DNA of 64,000 nucleotides from Clostridiales bacterium (GCA_018335855.1 JAGXRM010000027.1:1-64000), one strand, 5' to 3'; numbered from the stretch's first letter, positions 36,675 through 47,725 are shown. Notes: a model not told the origin generated them from the sequence alone. A program made the numbers and translations.

Positions 36675-37481
36675 CTACTGCGTCAGCGCATTTAACACGG
36701 CCTGCATGATGGCATCACTGCTCATCGTAGCACCACTTGCCGCATCAACCTGCACTGACTGCTTTGTGATAATCTCATCACGTACCGACTCCGCTTTCGC
36801 AAAACGGTCGGGAGTTTCATTATGATCCAGAATCTTCACGTCAGTAATTTTACCGGAAGCCACGGTGACTTCCACGGTAATATCGGATTTAAACCCGGCC
36901 GCTGTACCGGTGTATGTGCCGTCGGCCACAGCATCCAGACTAAATGACGGTGCGGCTGCACCCTCGGCACCCAAAAAGCGCACCGAAATATCCTGTAATG
37001 CTTTTTTTACACCGTTTTCCATGGCACGGGCAGAAATGGTTGCACCGGAAATGGTGTCTACTTTGAAGTCGCTGTCTGCAGTCAGTCCTTCGTATTGCTT
37101 ACGATATCCTGCTTCTGTAATTTTTGCGCCCAGACCCGGCGTCTCAGAGTGTTCAATAATGTCAAGCTCCACAATTTTACCTTCGCCGTCAACAGCTAAG
37201 TTAAAGCGAATGGTGCCACCGTAGCCCTCAGCCCGGCCTTCGGCCAGAACGCCGACCATCTTGCCGCCAGCATCAAATCCTACCGTGCCGGCTTGACCAT
37301 CGACAGTCTGGTCTTCCAGTTTATCCACTGTGGGGAAAAGGCGCTGCATGGATGAGACTTTGGCCTTTTCTTCATTTATCCTGATAATCTCGGATGTTAC
37401 ACTATTGGTAACCGCCAGGGCACCTGCTGCCACAGCACAAATAATCATCAGTGTTATAGCGAGTTTTATAATATCTTTCAT
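36675..37481 (-). CDS. rnfG: Rnf flavoprotein subunit RnfG with two FMN-binding domains
   Basis: This 268-residue protein has one N-terminal membrane helix (about 6-26) and two extracytoplasmic FMN_bind domains. Domain 1 (about 60-170) has the covalent FMN motif SGATIS at 145-150. Domain 2 (about 185-268) has SGATMS at 249-254. Classical RnfG has one such domain. Both target threonines (T148, T252) are present, so ApbE may load two FMN. It overlaps the rnfD stop by 4 nt (ATGA). Confidence 0.94.
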   Translation of the reverse strand: MKDIIKLAITLMIICAVAAGALAVTNSVTSEIIRINEEKAKVSSMQRLFPTVDKLEDQTVDGQAGTVGFDAGGKMVGVLAEGRAEGYGGTIRFNLAVDGEGKIVELDIIEHSETPGLGAKITEAGYRKQYEGLTADSDFKVDTISGATISARAMENGVKKALQDISVRFLGAEGAAAPSFSLDAVADGTYTGTAAGFKSDITVEVTVASGKITDVKILDHNETPDRFAKAESVRDEIITKQSVQVDAASGATMSSDAIMQAVLNALTQ

Positions 37482-38401
37482 GAGCTTGTCACCTCCCCAT
37501 ACTTTCTGGGTAGCGTCAGATTATCAATAATGGGAGTAACGGCATTCATGAGCAAAATCGCGAAGGTGACGCCTTCGGGATAAATCCCGTATAAACGAAC
37601 CAGCATCGTCATTACGCCGCAGCCGATACCAAAGATTAATTTGCCGCGCGGGGCAACCGGTGAGGTGACCATGTCGGTGGCCATAAAGAGTGCCCCCAGC
37701 ATGACTCCGCCGGCAAGAACGTGGAACAGCCCGGTGGAAATCATACTCATAACAGAACCGTAGCCTTGCAACAGAGTGCCCATCACAAATACTGTTCCGA
37801 TATATCCGCCCGGGATACGCCAGTCTATGTGGCCTTTATAGAAAAGCCAGGCGGCTCCCAGAATCAAGGCGAAGGCGCTTGTTTCTCCCAAAGAACCGGG
37901 GATAGCACCCACAAACAAATTCATAAAGCTGGTAGACGCCCCTGCCAGCGGTGTTGCCGCCGTGGCTAAATCGATGGGACGGACCCAACCGGTCATATGG
38001 CCTGCCCAGGAAATCATCAGTATGGCCCGGGCAACTAAGGCCGGATTAAAAGTATTATTGCCAATGCCGCCAAACACGTGTTTACCAATAGTAATCGCCA
38101 CAACCCCACCGATAACAACGAGCCACCAGGGTGGTGCCGGCGGCAACACCATTGCCAGCAGCAACCCGGTTACAGCGGCGCTACCGTCGCCGAAAATATT
38201 TTTTTCTCTGAGAATCACCGCTTCCGCGACCATGGCGGAAACCATTCCAAGAACCATGGTTATAAGCCCCCGCCAACCAAAAAAGATCACACCTGCCAAA
38301 GCGGCGGGGAATAATGCCACAAGCACGTCAGTCATCACACTTTGTATAGATTCCGGTGTACGTATATGTGGTGATGAAGATACGACAAGTTTAAATTCCA
38401 T
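37478..38401 (-). CDS. rnfD: Rnf flavoprotein membrane subunit RnfD
   Basis: This 307-residue NqrB/RnfD-type protein has about nine membrane helices. The start SSPHIRTPESIQSVMTDVLVALFPA and the block GGIGNNTFNPALVARAIL are characteristic. The expected FMN-carrying Thr lies in IDLATAATPLAG, a TAAT variant of the S/TGAT motif. RnfD passes electrons through the membrane and is part of the ion-translocating core. It follows rnfC after 27 nt. Confidence 0.94.
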   Translation of the reverse strand: MEFKLVVSSSPHIRTPESIQSVMTDVLVALFPAALAGVIFFGWRGLITMVLGMVSAMVAEAVILREKNIFGDGSAAVTGLLLAMVLPPAPPWWLVVIGGVVAITIGKHVFGGIGNNTFNPALVARAILMISWAGHMTGWVRPIDLATAATPLAGASTSFMNLFVGAIPGSLGETSAFALILGAAWLFYKGHIDWRIPGGYIGTVFVMGTLLQGYGSVMSMISTGLFHVLAGGVMLGALFMATDMVTSPVAPRGKLIFGIGCGVMTMLVRLYGIYPEGVTFAILLMNAVTPIIDNLTLPRKYGEVTSS

Positions 38402-38428
38402 CTGTTCTCCCTCCTTTACCCAAGCTGA

Positions 38429-39751
38429 TTACTTCCGGCGCTTTGCTGCAATGTCGCCCTTTGCCATACGGATCCACTGAACCAGGGGCCGCTTGGCGGG
38501 ACAGATATATGTGCAGCAGCCGCACTCAATGCAGTCCATCGCGTTATATGCTTCTGCTTTTTCATACAATCCCTGCTCTACCGAGGCGCCGATAAAGAGT
38601 GGCATAATGCTGACCGGGCAAACATCAACGCATTTTGCACAGCGAATGCAGGGTGAGATTTCGTACAGGTTAACCTCAACATCGGTTAAACAAAGAATTC
38701 CTGATGTTCCCTTAATAACCGGGAGGTTATCAGGCCCGGGCTGTGCCAGTCCCATCATAGGGCCGCCAAGCACCATTTTTTTGATATTCGGCCTAAACCC
38801 GCCGCACTGCTCGATGACTTCCTCAATAAACGTGCCGACACGGACCAGCATATTCTTCGGTTCGGTGATGCCGGAGCCGGTGATTGTGACAATTCGCTCA
38901 ATCAATGGCTTGCCGAACCGCACCGCGTCGGATATGGCAATACATGTCCCCACGTTTTGCACGACACAACCTACGGCCGAAGGCAGACCGCCGGATGGCA
39001 CTTCCCGTCCGGTGAAAACGCTGATTAACTGTTTCTCCGCACCTTGCGGGTATTTTGTATGCAGTGCGTGGACTTCAATGTTGGAGATTCCTTCGGCCGC
39101 CTTTTTCATCACTTCCACCGCATCAGGCTTGTTGTCCTCAATGCCGATATATCCCATAGGAGCATTGACGGCTTTCATGACAAGCTGCAAGCCAATAACG
39201 ATTTCCTCGGGGCGCTCCAACATGGCACGGTGGTCTGCAGTCAAATACGGTTCACATTCTGCCGCATTAATCAGGACATAGTCAATCTTCGTGTCAGGCG
39301 GGGGGGAAAGCTTTACATGGGTTGGGAATGTTGCACCGCCCATGCCAACGATTCCCTTTTCGCGAATAATCTTTTTCAACTCATCGACAGTCAAATCTCT
39401 GTAATTCGGATTCGGTTGTACATCCTCATGCCAGGTATCCTGACCGTCTGATTCGATAAACACAGACTGGACAGGACGGCCGAGCGCATGATTGCACATG
39501 CCGATTTTCACAACCTTGCCCGATACACTAGAGTGGACCGGTGCGGAAACAAATCCCTTGCTGTCTCCAATTTTCTGACCCATCTTCACTTCATCACCGA
39601 CAGCAACCAGCGGATCACACGGCGCACCAATATGCTGCGACATGGGAATTGCCACTGTTGTCGGCGGACGGGCGGGTACCACAGGCTTTTTCTCCGTAGC
39701 ACTTTTAAAATGCCCGGGATGGACGCCACCCTTAAACGTTTTAAAGCTCAT
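38429..39751 (-). CDS. rnfC: Rnf complex NADH-binding iron-sulfur subunit RnfC
   Basis: This 440-residue protein is the NAD-binding entry/exit subunit. It has an N-terminal GGVHPGHFK segment, a Rossmann-like flavin/NAD region with IVGMGGATFPTHVK and LINAAECEPYLTADHR, an SLBB-type part, and two 4Fe-4S clusters in the C-terminus (CIRCAKCVDVCP and CIECGCCTYICP). ATG 39751 follows GGGGTG. It opens the rnfCDGEAB operon. The full set implies ferredoxin:NAD+ oxidoreductase with Na+ or H+ pumping. Confidence 0.96.
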   Translation of the reverse strand: MSFKTFKGGVHPGHFKSATEKKPVVPARPPTTVAIPMSQHIGAPCDPLVAVGDEVKMGQKIGDSKGFVSAPVHSSVSGKVVKIGMCNHALGRPVQSVFIESDGQDTWHEDVQPNPNYRDLTVDELKKIIREKGIVGMGGATFPTHVKLSPPPDTKIDYVLINAAECEPYLTADHRAMLERPEEIVIGLQLVMKAVNAPMGYIGIEDNKPDAVEVMKKAAEGISNIEVHALHTKYPQGAEKQLISVFTGREVPSGGLPSAVGCVVQNVGTCIAISDAVRFGKPLIERIVTITGSGITEPKNMLVRVGTFIEEVIEQCGGFRPNIKKMVLGGPMMGLAQPGPDNLPVIKGTSGILCLTDVEVNLYEISPCIRCAKCVDVCPVSIMPLFIGASVEQGLYEKAEAYNAMDCIECGCCTYICPAKRPLVQWIRMAKGDIAAKRRK

Positions 39752-39886
39752 ATGTTCAATTCACCCCTTTAAAATGAAAATAGAAAGTATTTTTGCTGAA
39801 CATTGGGATATTCGAGAAAACTATCTAAAATCCTGCACTCATGCTTTCTTTTTCGTCAATCTTTTCATGCAGAATTGCGACATATG

Positions 39887-40324
39887 TTAGCGCGAAGCCT
39901 GGCTTAACGCATTTTCCAGCGCTTCACTAAAACCCTGTGTTGTTTTTGTCGCCCCGCTAACCGCATCGAACGTAAAATCCTGTGCTTCCAAGGCGCGGGC
40001 AGTTAATTCGGCATAGGCAGCACCGCCTATACTATCCGTTTCAGAAGAATCAACAATTTCAATATTTACAATCGCGCCCCCGGCAACCGTGACTTCTAAA
40101 ATAATTTCACCATTATAACCCTGCCCGGAGCCTTCATACACCCCGTCTGTATAAACCACCGCTTCTTCCGGTATTTCACCGTCCGCTGGCGGATCACCGG
40201 CACCATTCTCCCCCTGCTCAGGCGGTTGCTGAGGCGTATTCGATGCCGGACTGCCGCAACCGACTGCGACAAAAACAATGACAGCCAGAATAAGGAAAAG
40301 GTATCCATTTTTTCTTAAAAACAC
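39887..40324 (-). CDS. FMN-binding-domain lipoprotein
   Basis: This 145-residue protein has a lipoprotein signal ending VAVGC (Cys23), a Pro/Gly/acidic linker, and one FMN_bind domain with VVYTDGVYEGSGQGYNG and the flavinylation motif VSGATKTTQGF. Such proteins are loaded with FMN by ApbE and act as extracytoplasmic electron carriers. It lies 135 nt upstream of rnfC in the same direction and may pass electrons to or from Rnf. The GTG at 40324 is selected by GGGGG 7 nt upstream; a TTG at 40330 is less well placed. Confidence 0.88.
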   Translation of the reverse strand: MFLRKNGYLFLILAVIVFVAVGCGSPASNTPQQPPEQGENGAGDPPADGEIPEEAVVYTDGVYEGSGQGYNGEIILEVTVAGGAIVNIEIVDSSETDSIGGAAYAELTARALEAQDFTFDAVSGATKTTQGFSEALENALSQASR

Positions 40325-40427
40325 TGCCAATCCCCCTCTATATCACCAATATAAAGCCATAAACATAAAACGTATTCAACAAGCGCTCATAAATCCCTTC
40401 TCCGACTCCAAAAATATATTAGATATT

Positions 40428-40460
40428 AAAAAAAAATATGACTCTTGTCGCCAAGAGTCA
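40428..40460 (-). terminator. Terminator after folC
   Basis: A perfect 9-bp stem (TGACTCTTG at 40439-40447 with CAAGAGTCA at 40452-40460) closes on a tetraloop that reads GCGA on the minus strand (GNRA type). A long T run follows. It separates folC from the flavin lipoprotein gene. Confidence 0.9.
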
Positions 40461-40470
40461 CGGTTAACTG

Positions 40471-41775
40471 CTAGTTTATACCTATTATTTGTTTAAGAGT
40501 TTCCCTGGCCTCACTGATGGTATAAAGAGAACCGCAAACACAGAGTGCTTCATCAACCCCGGTCTCACGGAGTGCCCTTCTTACTGCATCAGCAATGTTT
40601 TCCTCCACCATAACCGGAGCAGAAGTATACCGGGAAGCGATTTGGGCCACAGCATACGGATCAGCGGCCCGGTAATTATCCGGCCTTGTGATAATTATGC
40701 CGGCTGTGGCAAGCGGGGTAGCCAAAGAGATAATCTCGTCCACAGCCTTGTCACCCAGAACACCCAGTACGACGCGCAGTTTTTTTCCCATTAAAAGGTT
40801 AGGAAGCGCAAGTCGCAGTGCCTGAAAACCATCGGTATTATGAGCACCGTCTACCAGCACTAGCGGACTACGCGAGAAAACTTCCAATCTGCCGGCCCAT
40901 TGGGCTTCAGCTAAGCCGGAGCGAACTGCCGATTCATTGATAACAGTCTCATCAAGCAGTTCTCTGGCTGCCAGGGCAGTTACGGCATTTCTAACCTGAT
41001 GAGCACCTAGCAGACTTATCTTCATGCCCGGATACGTATGCTGTGAACTCTTGTAATCAAAGCTCTGTCCATCTAAATTAGAAGACTGTATTGTATAGCA
41101 GATATCAGTATCCACCTTATACAGAGGGGCATACCGTTCGGCCGCCACATCCGTTATCACAGCCAATGCTTCGGGCTTTTCTGCCGCAGTAATCACCGGG
41201 ATTCGCTCTTTAATGATGCCAGCTTTCTCCCGGGCAATGGCACCGATGGTATCACCCAGCACCTGGGTATGATCCAGTCCGATATTTGTAATTACTGAGA
41301 CGGCCGGGATAATCACATTGGTAGCATCCAGACGCCCCCCCAGCCCTGTTTCCACAACTACCCAGTCCGGCTGACAATGGGCAAAGTAGGTAAATGCCAT
41401 AGCCGTTACCACTTCAAATTCAGTAGGTTGACCAAATTCTGTTACAGCAATTTCCTCCACCAGCGGCTTTACCCGTCCTACCAGCGCAGCTAAACTGTGC
41501 TCATCGATATCAACGCCGGCAACAGCCATCCGGTTTGTAAATGCCTCCAGGTACGGGGACGTATATAAACCAACCCGACAACCTTCCGCTGCTAACATGG
41601 ACGCAAGAAATACGGCGGTTGATCCTTTACCGTTGGTACCGGCAATATGAACACAACGCAAGCGGTCCTGGGGATCACCAAGCATCCGTAACAACTCCCG
41701 GATTCGTTCAAGGCCCTGGTTAGAGCCAAAACGGGCAAGCCCGTGAATCCAGTTGAGTGCTTCCTGATAGTTCAA
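40471..41775 (-). CDS. folC: Bifunctional folylpolyglutamate synthase/dihydrofolate synthase FolC
   Basis: This 434-residue ATP-dependent ligase of the Mur family adds glutamate to folates. The P-loop HIAGTNGKGSTAVFLASML is at about 43-61; the conserved TSPYLEAFTNRM block, GGRLDATNVI, NIGLDHTQVLGDT and the C-terminal DGAHNTDGFQAL follow. The start is TTG at 41775 behind GGAGG. It follows valS after 21 nt, the usual Firmicute valS-folC pair. Confidence 0.95.
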   Translation of the reverse strand: MNYQEALNWIHGLARFGSNQGLERIRELLRMLGDPQDRLRCVHIAGTNGKGSTAVFLASMLAAEGCRVGLYTSPYLEAFTNRMAVAGVDIDEHSLAALVGRVKPLVEEIAVTEFGQPTEFEVVTAMAFTYFAHCQPDWVVVETGLGGRLDATNVIIPAVSVITNIGLDHTQVLGDTIGAIAREKAGIIKERIPVITAAEKPEALAVITDVAAERYAPLYKVDTDICYTIQSSNLDGQSFDYKSSQHTYPGMKISLLGAHQVRNAVTALAARELLDETVINESAVRSGLAEAQWAGRLEVFSRSPLVLVDGAHNTDGFQALRLALPNLLMGKKLRVVLGVLGDKAVDEIISLATPLATAGIIITRPDNYRAADPYAVAQIASRYTSAPVMVEENIADAVRRALRETGVDEALCVCGSLYTISEARETLKQIIGIN

Positions 41776-41796
41776 TAAATGTTCCTCCTGCTCTGG

Positions 41797-44439
41797 CTAT
41801 TTGAGGTTTTCAATGCGTGCAAGAACTTTTTCGTGTAGCTTCCCGTATTCATCAGCCTTAGCCCGCTCCTCAGCGATTACTTCATCCGGTGCTTTTGCTA
41901 AAAACCCCTGGTTTGCCAGTTTATTACGGGAACGGTTTAGTTCACCGTCCAGTTTTTTTAGTTCCCTTTCCAGGCGATGCAGCTCCTGGGATAAATCTAC
42001 AACTCCGGCCAGGGGCAGAAAAATATCAACACCCGCCACTACCGCTGTTAATGATTGCTTTGGCTTCTCTGGCAGTTCAGAAACAATTTGTACCTCTCCA
42101 ATAGCAGCCAATCTTTTTAAAGTGGCTAACCCTGCGTGGAGAGCGGCGGCTGTTTCATCTGAGGCCTGAAGGATTACATTCACCTTCTTACCCGGCGGCA
42201 GTTGAACTTCACTGCGCAGATAACGGACTGTTCGTGTTACTTCCATGACCGTATTCATTCTTGCATGAGCTTCGGGAAAATCCAGGCCGGGATCATTCTC
42301 AGGCCATGCCGACAGCATGACAGTCTCGCCAACATGGGGTAATTGCTGCCATATCTCTTCAGTAATAAAGGGCATAAACGGGTGAAGCAGCCGGAGCGTT
42401 CTGTCCAGGACAAACGTTAAAACGGAACGGACCGTATTTTTTTCCTCTTCGTCTTCTGCGGCATACAGAGGAATTTTAGCCATTTCAATATACCAGTCAC
42501 AATAATCACTCCAGAGGAAATCATATACGGTACGCGCGGCTTCACCGAGTTCGTACAGATCCATGAGACGACCTACTTCGCGGGCGGTCATGTTATAGCG
42601 GTGCAGTATCCAACAGTCGGCGTCGCTCAGGTTACTGAGGTTAACCTGCTCCACGGAAAAGTCGCCCAGGTTCATCAGTACAAAGCGGGAAGCATTCCAA
42701 ATCTTATTCGCAAAATTTCTGCTGTTTTCCACGCTCTCCAGACGAAAACGCTGATCATTTCCCGGTGCCTGGCCTGTTACCAGTGTAAAACGGAGTGTAT
42801 CGGCACCATATTGCTCAATAATTTCCAGCGGGTCAATCCCGTTTCCTAAAGATTTGCTCATTTTCCGACCGAGCGCGTCCCGGACAAGGCCATGAATGCA
42901 GACAGTATGGAATGGAATTTCTTTCATAAATTCCAATCCCATAAAGATCATCCGGGCAACCCAGAAATAAATGATATCGTAGCCGGTAACTAAAACATCC
43001 GTCGGATAAAAGTGGGCCAGATCTTCGGTCTCATCCGGCCATCCCAGTGTGGAAAACGGCCAAAGTGCCGAAGAGAACCAGGTGTCCAGGACATCTTCAT
43101 CCTGAGACAGTACATTGCCGCCACACTTGGGACAACCAGCGGGTTCTTCCCGGGAAACCACAGTCTCTCCGCAATCACAATACCAAGCCGGGATACGGTG
43201 TCCCCACCAAATTTGCCGGGATATACACCAGTCACGGATATTTTCGACCCAGTTCAGGTACGTCTTTGTAAACCGCTCCGGTACAAAGCGAATCTCACCG
43301 CTCTTTACCTTTTCAATGGCGGGAACTGCCAGGGGCTTCATGCGCACAAACCACTGCTTGGAGAGGAGCGGCTCGATAACTGTGTGGCAGCGCTGGCAAT
43401 GGCCCACAGCATGGGTATGGGTTTCGGCCTTTAGTAAGACACCTAACGTGCCCAGATCCTCGACAACCCGCTTCCGCGCCTCATAGCGGTCAAAACCTGC
43501 GTATTTTCCTGCCTGATCTGTCATCGTACCATCATCACCAATTACCACAACAGAAGGCAATCCATGCCGCTGCGCCATGGCAAAGTCGTTAGTGTCATGG
43601 GCCGGTGTAATTTTAACGGCGCCACTGCCAAATTCCGGATCAACATATTCGTCGGCTATTACAGGAATCAGCCTGTCCATGAGAGGCAGATGGATGTACT
43701 TTCCAATAAGATGACTGTAGCGCGAGTCTTGGGGATGCACAGCCACAGCCGTATCACCCAGCATAGTCTCCGGCCGGGTAGTGGCGACAACCACATGTTC
43801 GTCTCCGTCTGCCAAGGGATAGCGGATAAATGTCAGTGTCCCTTCCTTGTCTTCGTGTTCTACCTCAATATCGGAGAGTGCTGTATGGCAGCGCGGACAC
43901 CAGTTAATGATATAGTCCCCGCGGTAAATCAGGCCTTTCTCGTAAAGGGAAACAAATACTTCTCTTACCGCGCGGGAACAGCCTTCATCCATGGTAAAGC
44001 GCTCCCGGGACCAATCACATGACACACCCAGCTTATGCAGTTGTTTGATAATCCGGCCATGATATTCCTCTTTCCACTCCCAGACCCGCTCCAGAAACTT
44101 TTCACGGCCCAGTTCATATCGGTCTGTCCCATCATCAGCCAAGTGTTCTTCCACTTTAATTTGCGTAGCGATTCCGGCATGGTCCGTCCCAGGCAGCCAA
44201 AGGGTGTCAAATCCCTGCATCCGTTTACGCCGGATAAGAATATCCTGAATGGTATTGTCAAGAGCATGCCCCATATGTAGCGATCCAGTTACATTGGGTG
44301 GGGGGATAACAATGGTAAATGTTTCCTTGTCCCGATCTCCCGGAGCACGGAAATACTCCCGCTCCAGCCATTTCTGATAGAGCTTGTCCTCTACATCGGC
44401 CGGGGAATAAACCGGAGCTAGATCTTTTTTAACAGTCAT
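41797..44439 (-). CDS. valS: Valyl-tRNA synthetase
   Basis: This 880-residue class Ia synthetase has the HIGH-like motif [12 protein letters not shown] near 45-60, an editing domain ([17 protein letters not shown]), the KMSKS motif in [15 protein letters not shown] near 520, an anticodon-binding domain and a C-terminal coiled coil ([22 protein letters not shown]). It charges tRNA-Val. The leader of about 90 nt is too short for a T-box riboswitch and has no visible T-box motif. A good promoter lies upstream. Confidence 0.97.
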   Translation of the reverse strand: MTVKKDLAPVYSPADVEDKLYQKWLEREYFRAPGDRDKETFTIVIPPPNVTGSLHMGHALDNTIQDILIRRKRMQGFDTLWLPGTDHAGIATQIKVEEHLADDGTDRYELGREKFLERVWEWKEEYHGRIIKQLHKLGVSCDWSRERFTMDEGCSRAVREVFVSLYEKGLIYRGDYIINWCPRCHTALSDIEVEHEDKEGTLTFIRYPLADGDEHVVVATTRPETMLGDTAVAVHPQDSRYSHLIGKYIHLPLMDRLIPVIADEYVDPEFGSGAVKITPAHDTNDFAMAQRHGLPSVVVIGDDGTMTDQAGKYAGFDRYEARKRVVEDLGTLGVLLKAETHTHAVGHCQRCHTVIEPLLSKQWFVRMKPLAVPAIEKVKSGEIRFVPERFTKTYLNWVENIRDWCISRQIWWGHRIPAWYCDCGETVVSREEPAGCPKCGGNVLSQDEDVLDTWFSSALWPFSTLGWPDETEDLAHFYPTDVLVTGYDIIYFWVARMIFMGLEFMKEIPFHTVCIHGLVRDALGRKMSKSLGNGIDPLEIIEQYGADTLRFTLVTGQAPGNDQRFRLESVENSRNFANKIWNASRFVLMNLGDFSVEQVNLSNLSDADCWILHRYNMTAREVGRLMDLYELGEAARTVYDFLWSDYCDWYIEMAKIPLYAAEDEEEKNTVRSVLTFVLDRTLRLLHPFMPFITEEIWQQLPHVGETVMLSAWPENDPGLDFPEAHARMNTVMEVTRTVRYLRSEVQLPPGKKVNVILQASDETAAALHAGLATLKRLAAIGEVQIVSELPEKPKQSLTAVVAGVDIFLPLAGVVDLSQELHRLERELKKLDGELNRSRNKLANQGFLAKAPDEVIAEERAKADEYGKLHEKVLARIENLK

Positions 44440-44525
44440 AGAAAGGCCTCCTTAAATAAACAACAGGCTGGAAAACCTGCAAAAATATCATTCGGCTACC
44501 ATATGTAATATAAATCCTTTTTATC

Positions 44526-44554
44526 AATATATCTAATGGGCAGATTGATGTCAA
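44526..44554 (-). promoter_or_regulatory. Sigma-A promoter of valS-folC
   Basis: On the minus strand, TTGACA (44549-44554) and TATATT (44526-44531) are exactly 17 nt apart. The predicted start is about 80 nt before valS. The -35 box abuts the engB terminator. Confidence 0.8.
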
Positions 44555-44599
44555 GAAAACACGACTTCCGGCCCTCAGCGGATGCTTTGTGCCGGAAGT
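44554..44599 (-). terminator. Terminator after engB
   Basis: ACTTCCGGC (44564-44572) pairs with GCCGGAAGT (44591-44599), an 18-nt loop, followed on the minus strand by CGTGTTTTCTT. The loop is long, so this is a moderate-strength call. Confidence 0.65.
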
Positions 44600-44615
44600 T
44601 ACCACGCCTTATCGT

Positions 44616-45206
44616 TTAACTGCTCTTTAAATATTGGTTGATTCGCTGCCAGAGCTCGTCCTTCCCCTCTCCGGTAGTTACGGAGAAGAGAATTATCGGT
44701 CCTTCCACCCCAAGCCCCAGACTGTCCCTGATTTGTTTCATGTGTTTAGGCCGGTGCATGCGGGAAATTTTATCCGCCTTCGTAGCGACGATAACGGTCG
44801 GGAGGTTAAAGTGAATTAACCATCGATACATGACGAGATCATCAGCACTGGGCGGATGTCGGACATCCACAAGAAAGACAATCAGCTTAAGCGGTTCCCG
44901 GTCTTGCAGGTAACTTTCCACAAATTGCCCCCAACTTGATTTTGTCTCCTGAGATACACGGGCAAAACCATAGCCAGGCAAGTCAACAAAGTAAAATGCA
45001 TCGTTTATGATAAAAAAATTTACAAGCCGGGTTTTCCCCGGGGTTCCGCTGGTCAGGGCCAACTTCTTCCGATTAATCAGGCAATTTAAAAGAGAAGATT
45101 TCCCCACATTGGACCGACCGACAAATGCGACCTCCGGCAATCCCGTATCAGGGTATTGTTCCGGCTTTACCGCACTGGTAACAAACTCTGATGATTTTAT
45201 CTTCAT
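44616..45206 (-). CDS. engB: Ribosome biogenesis GTPase EngB/YsxC
   Basis: This 196-residue single-domain GTPase assists 50S assembly. Motifs: [14 protein letters not shown] (P-loop, about 28-41), switch [23 protein letters not shown] (G3), ATKADKI (G4) and the late [14 protein letters not shown] (G5). ATG 45206 overlaps the lon stop by 4 nt, the conserved lon-engB pair of Firmicutes. Confidence 0.96.
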   Translation of the reverse strand: MKIKSSEFVTSAVKPEQYPDTGLPEVAFVGRSNVGKSSLLNCLINRKKLALTSGTPGKTRLVNFFIINDAFYFVDLPGYGFARVSQETKSSWGQFVESYLQDREPLKLIVFLVDVRHPPSADDLVMYRWLIHFNLPTVIVATKADKISRMHRPKHMKQIRDSLGLGVEGPIILFSVTTGEGKDELWQRINQYLKSS

Positions 45207-47524
45207 AAACTCTGTTCCACCATAGCATGCTTTAAGACTTCATCCATATGTTCAACAAAGATAAAATCCAGTTTGCGACGGACATTATCCGGAATTTCTG
45301 AAATATCCTTTTTATTCTCCGCCGGCAACAGGATGGTTTTAATTCCCGCCCTGTGAGCAGCCAGCACTTTCTCCTTTACCCCGCCGATGGGAAGTACCCG
45401 TCCGCGCAACGTAATTTCGCCGGTCATTGCTACCGTCCTCTTGGTGGGCCTCTGGGTTAACGCCGAAATAAGGGCACTGGCCATGGTAATCCCGGCCGAA
45501 GGGCCGTCTTTGGGAATGGCTCCCTCGGGAATGTGAATGTGAATATCCTGCGTTTCATGGAAATCTTCGGCAATTCCTAATTGCTTTGCCCGGGTACGGA
45601 TATAGGACAGGCCGGCTTGGGCAGACTCACGCATAACCTCACCAAGTTTACCGGTTAGCAGTAATTTCCCTTTGCCTTTCATCAAGGTCACTTCAATAAC
45701 GAGGGTATCACCGCCTGCTTCTGTCCAGGCCAACCCTGTGGCCACGCCTACTTCATCCTCTTTTTCGGCAATGCCGAAACGGAACCGGGGAATGCCCAGG
45801 TATTTGTCAAGATTTTGCACAGTAACCATGGTGCGGTTTTTCTTGTCCCGAACCAGTTCTTTTGCTGACTTACGGCAGATTGATGCAAGCTGCCTTTCCA
45901 GGTTTCTTACACCTGCTTCACGGGTATACTGGCGGATTATTTTGCGCAGTGTATTTTCCGAAATGGAAAGTTGTTCGCTATTTAAGCCGTGTTCTCTTAA
46001 CTGCTTGGGCTGTAAATACCTCTCAGCAATTTTTACCTTTTCTTCTTCTGTGTAGCCCGGTATATATATCGTTTCCATCCGGTCAAGCAGAGGTTGAGGA
46101 ATATTATAGAGCGTGTTCGCGGTCGTAATGAACATTACATTTGAAAGATCAAAGGGCATTTCCAGATAGTGATCTGAAAATGTGTTATTCTGTTCCGGAT
46201 CGAGAACTTCAAGGAGCGCCGCGGAAGGATCGCCGCGGAAATCTGTGGACATTTTATCAATCTCGTCCAGAAGGAAGACCGGATTTTGAGATTTAGCCTG
46301 CCTCATGGCCTGGATAATTCTGCCCGGCATAGCGCCGACATAGGTACGACGGTGACCGCGCACTTCCGCTTCATCCCGGACGCCGCCCAGGGATATACGC
46401 ACAAAATTACGTTCCAACGCCCGGGCGATAGATTTAGCCAATGATGTTTTTCCCACACCAGGAGGCCCTACCAGGCAAAGAATCGGTCCCTTTAATTTTT
46501 GTGCCAACTGCCTGACAGCCAAATACTCAATAATTCTTTCTTTTACTTTTTCCAGACCGTAGTGATCCTCATCCAGAATCTGCTCGGCAGCCGTCAAGTC
46601 CAGTCTGTCTTCGGTCTGTTTCAACCAGGGCAAGGAGAGAACCCAATCAAGATAGTTACGGATAACCACGCCTTCGGCTGCTGCCGGCGGCATTTTTTCC
46701 AAACGTTCCACTTCTTTGAGGGCTTTTTCTTCCACATCCTCGGGTAGTTCAGCTTCCGCTATCTTTTCTCTGTACTCGTCTGCTTCCGCCATCCGTTCAT
46801 CTTTTTCGCCCAGTTCTTTTTGAATCGCTTTCATCTGCTCGCGCAGATAATATTCCTTTTGTGTCCGCTCCATCTGCTTACGGACACGCAAGTTAATCTT
46901 CCGCTCAATTTCCAAAATCTCCATCTCATGGCTGAGTATCTCACTAAGCTTATCCAGGCGGTCCCGGGGTGCAGTTGCCTCAAGGATTCCTTGTTTCTGC
47001 TGCACTTTTAATGTCAGGTGAGATGCAATAACATCAGCCAGACGGCCCGGCTCCTCAATAGCCGAAACAGTAACTAATGTTTCCGGAGGTATTTTTTTGC
47101 TCAGCTTAATATACTGCTCAAATTGATATAGTAAGCTGCGCATTAGAGCTTCCACTTCTACATCTTTTGTTTCATCTTCCTCGACTTCTTCTGCTCTGGC
47201 CTGAAAGTACGGTTCGGTGGCAATCATTTCACTGACATGCGCCCGGGACAATCCTTCAACCAAAACACGGATGGTACCGCCGGGTAGCTTTAACATCTGT
47301 TTTACTTGGGCAATTGTGCCCATTATGTAAATATCATCGGGGCCCGGTTCATCGACCCTGGCCTCCTTCTGTGCTACCAAAAGGACTTTGTTATCTTCAA
47401 CCATGGCTTGTTCCAGGGCGCTAACAGAACGCTCCCTTCCCACATCCAGGTGTAGGACCATGTTGGGAAAAACAAGGATTCCCCGTAATGGCAGCAGGGG
47501 CAAAACTTTAAACTTTTCACCCAT
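45203..47524 (-). CDS. lon: ATP-dependent protease Lon
   Basis: This 773-residue AAA+ serine protease degrades misfolded and regulatory proteins. An N-terminal substrate-binding domain ([20 protein letters not shown]) is followed by a coiled-coil region, the AAA+ module with Walker [16 protein letters not shown] and Walker [10 protein letters not shown], and the C-terminal protease domain. There the catalytic Ser is in [11 protein letters not shown] and the Lys in [14 protein letters not shown]. Length is typical for bacterial LonA. It follows lonB, which is the usual Firmicute order. Confidence 0.97.
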   Translation of the reverse strand: MGEKFKVLPLLPLRGILVFPNMVLHLDVGRERSVSALEQAMVEDNKVLLVAQKEARVDEPGPDDIYIMGTIAQVKQMLKLPGGTIRVLVEGLSRAHVSEMIATEPYFQARAEEVEEDETKDVEVEALMRSLLYQFEQYIKLSKKIPPETLVTVSAIEEPGRLADVIASHLTLKVQQKQGILEATAPRDRLDKLSEILSHEMEILEIERKINLRVRKQMERTQKEYYLREQMKAIQKELGEKDERMAEADEYREKIAEAELPEDVEEKALKEVERLEKMPPAAAEGVVIRNYLDWVLSLPWLKQTEDRLDLTAAEQILDEDHYGLEKVKERIIEYLAVRQLAQKLKGPILCLVGPPGVGKTSLAKSIARALERNFVRISLGGVRDEAEVRGHRRTYVGAMPGRIIQAMRQAKSQNPVFLLDEIDKMSTDFRGDPSAALLEVLDPEQNNTFSDHYLEMPFDLSNVMFITTANTLYNIPQPLLDRMETIYIPGYTEEEKVKIAERYLQPKQLREHGLNSEQLSISENTLRKIIRQYTREAGVRNLERQLASICRKSAKELVRDKKNRTMVTVQNLDKYLGIPRFRFGIAEKEDEVGVATGLAWTEAGGDTLVIEVTLMKGKGKLLLTGKLGEVMRESAQAGLSYIRTRAKQLGIAEDFHETQDIHIHIPEGAIPKDGPSAGITMASALISALTQRPTKRTVAMTGEITLRGRVLPIGGVKEKVLAAHRAGIKTILLPAENKKDISEIPDNVRRKLDFIFVEHMDEVLKHAMVEQSL

Positions 47525-47675
47525 GAAGTTTTACCCTCCATTCTTGTATTTTTTCAACCATGAAATCATTAAACTCTATTCTAGAAAAAAAGTGTATATC
47601 CTTTTTGTCTCTTTGTATTATAACCCGACTGTCCAAGAAGTTTCATTAATGTAAAGTGATATAATTATACAGTAT

Positions 47676-47700
47676 GAAAAACCCCGTTATGCAAACGGGG
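47676..47700 (-). terminator. Terminator between lonB and lon
   Basis: CCCCGTT (47682-47688) pairs with AACGGGG (47694-47700); on the minus strand TTTTT follows. The remaining 47525-47675 stretch is AT-rich leader of lon. It contains a TATAAT on the minus strand without a convincing -35 box, and no recognisable CtsR or CIRCE operator. Confidence 0.8.
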
Positions 47701-47725
47701 CCATGCTATCAAAGCAAATCAATAT

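Noticed and set aside
39752-39886. Promoter directly before rnfC
   Set aside because: A TTGACG box is present on the minus strand but no -10 box at 16-18 nt follows, so I do not annotate one.
44440-44615. T-box riboswitch before valS
   Set aside because: The interval holds a promoter, about 90 nt of leader and the engB terminator; no T-box sequence or antiterminator is seen, and the leader is too short.
47525-47675. Heat-shock operator (CtsR or CIRCE) before lon
   Set aside because: Neither the GGTCAAA direct repeat nor the CIRCE inverted repeat is present; only a TATAAT without a good -35 was seen.
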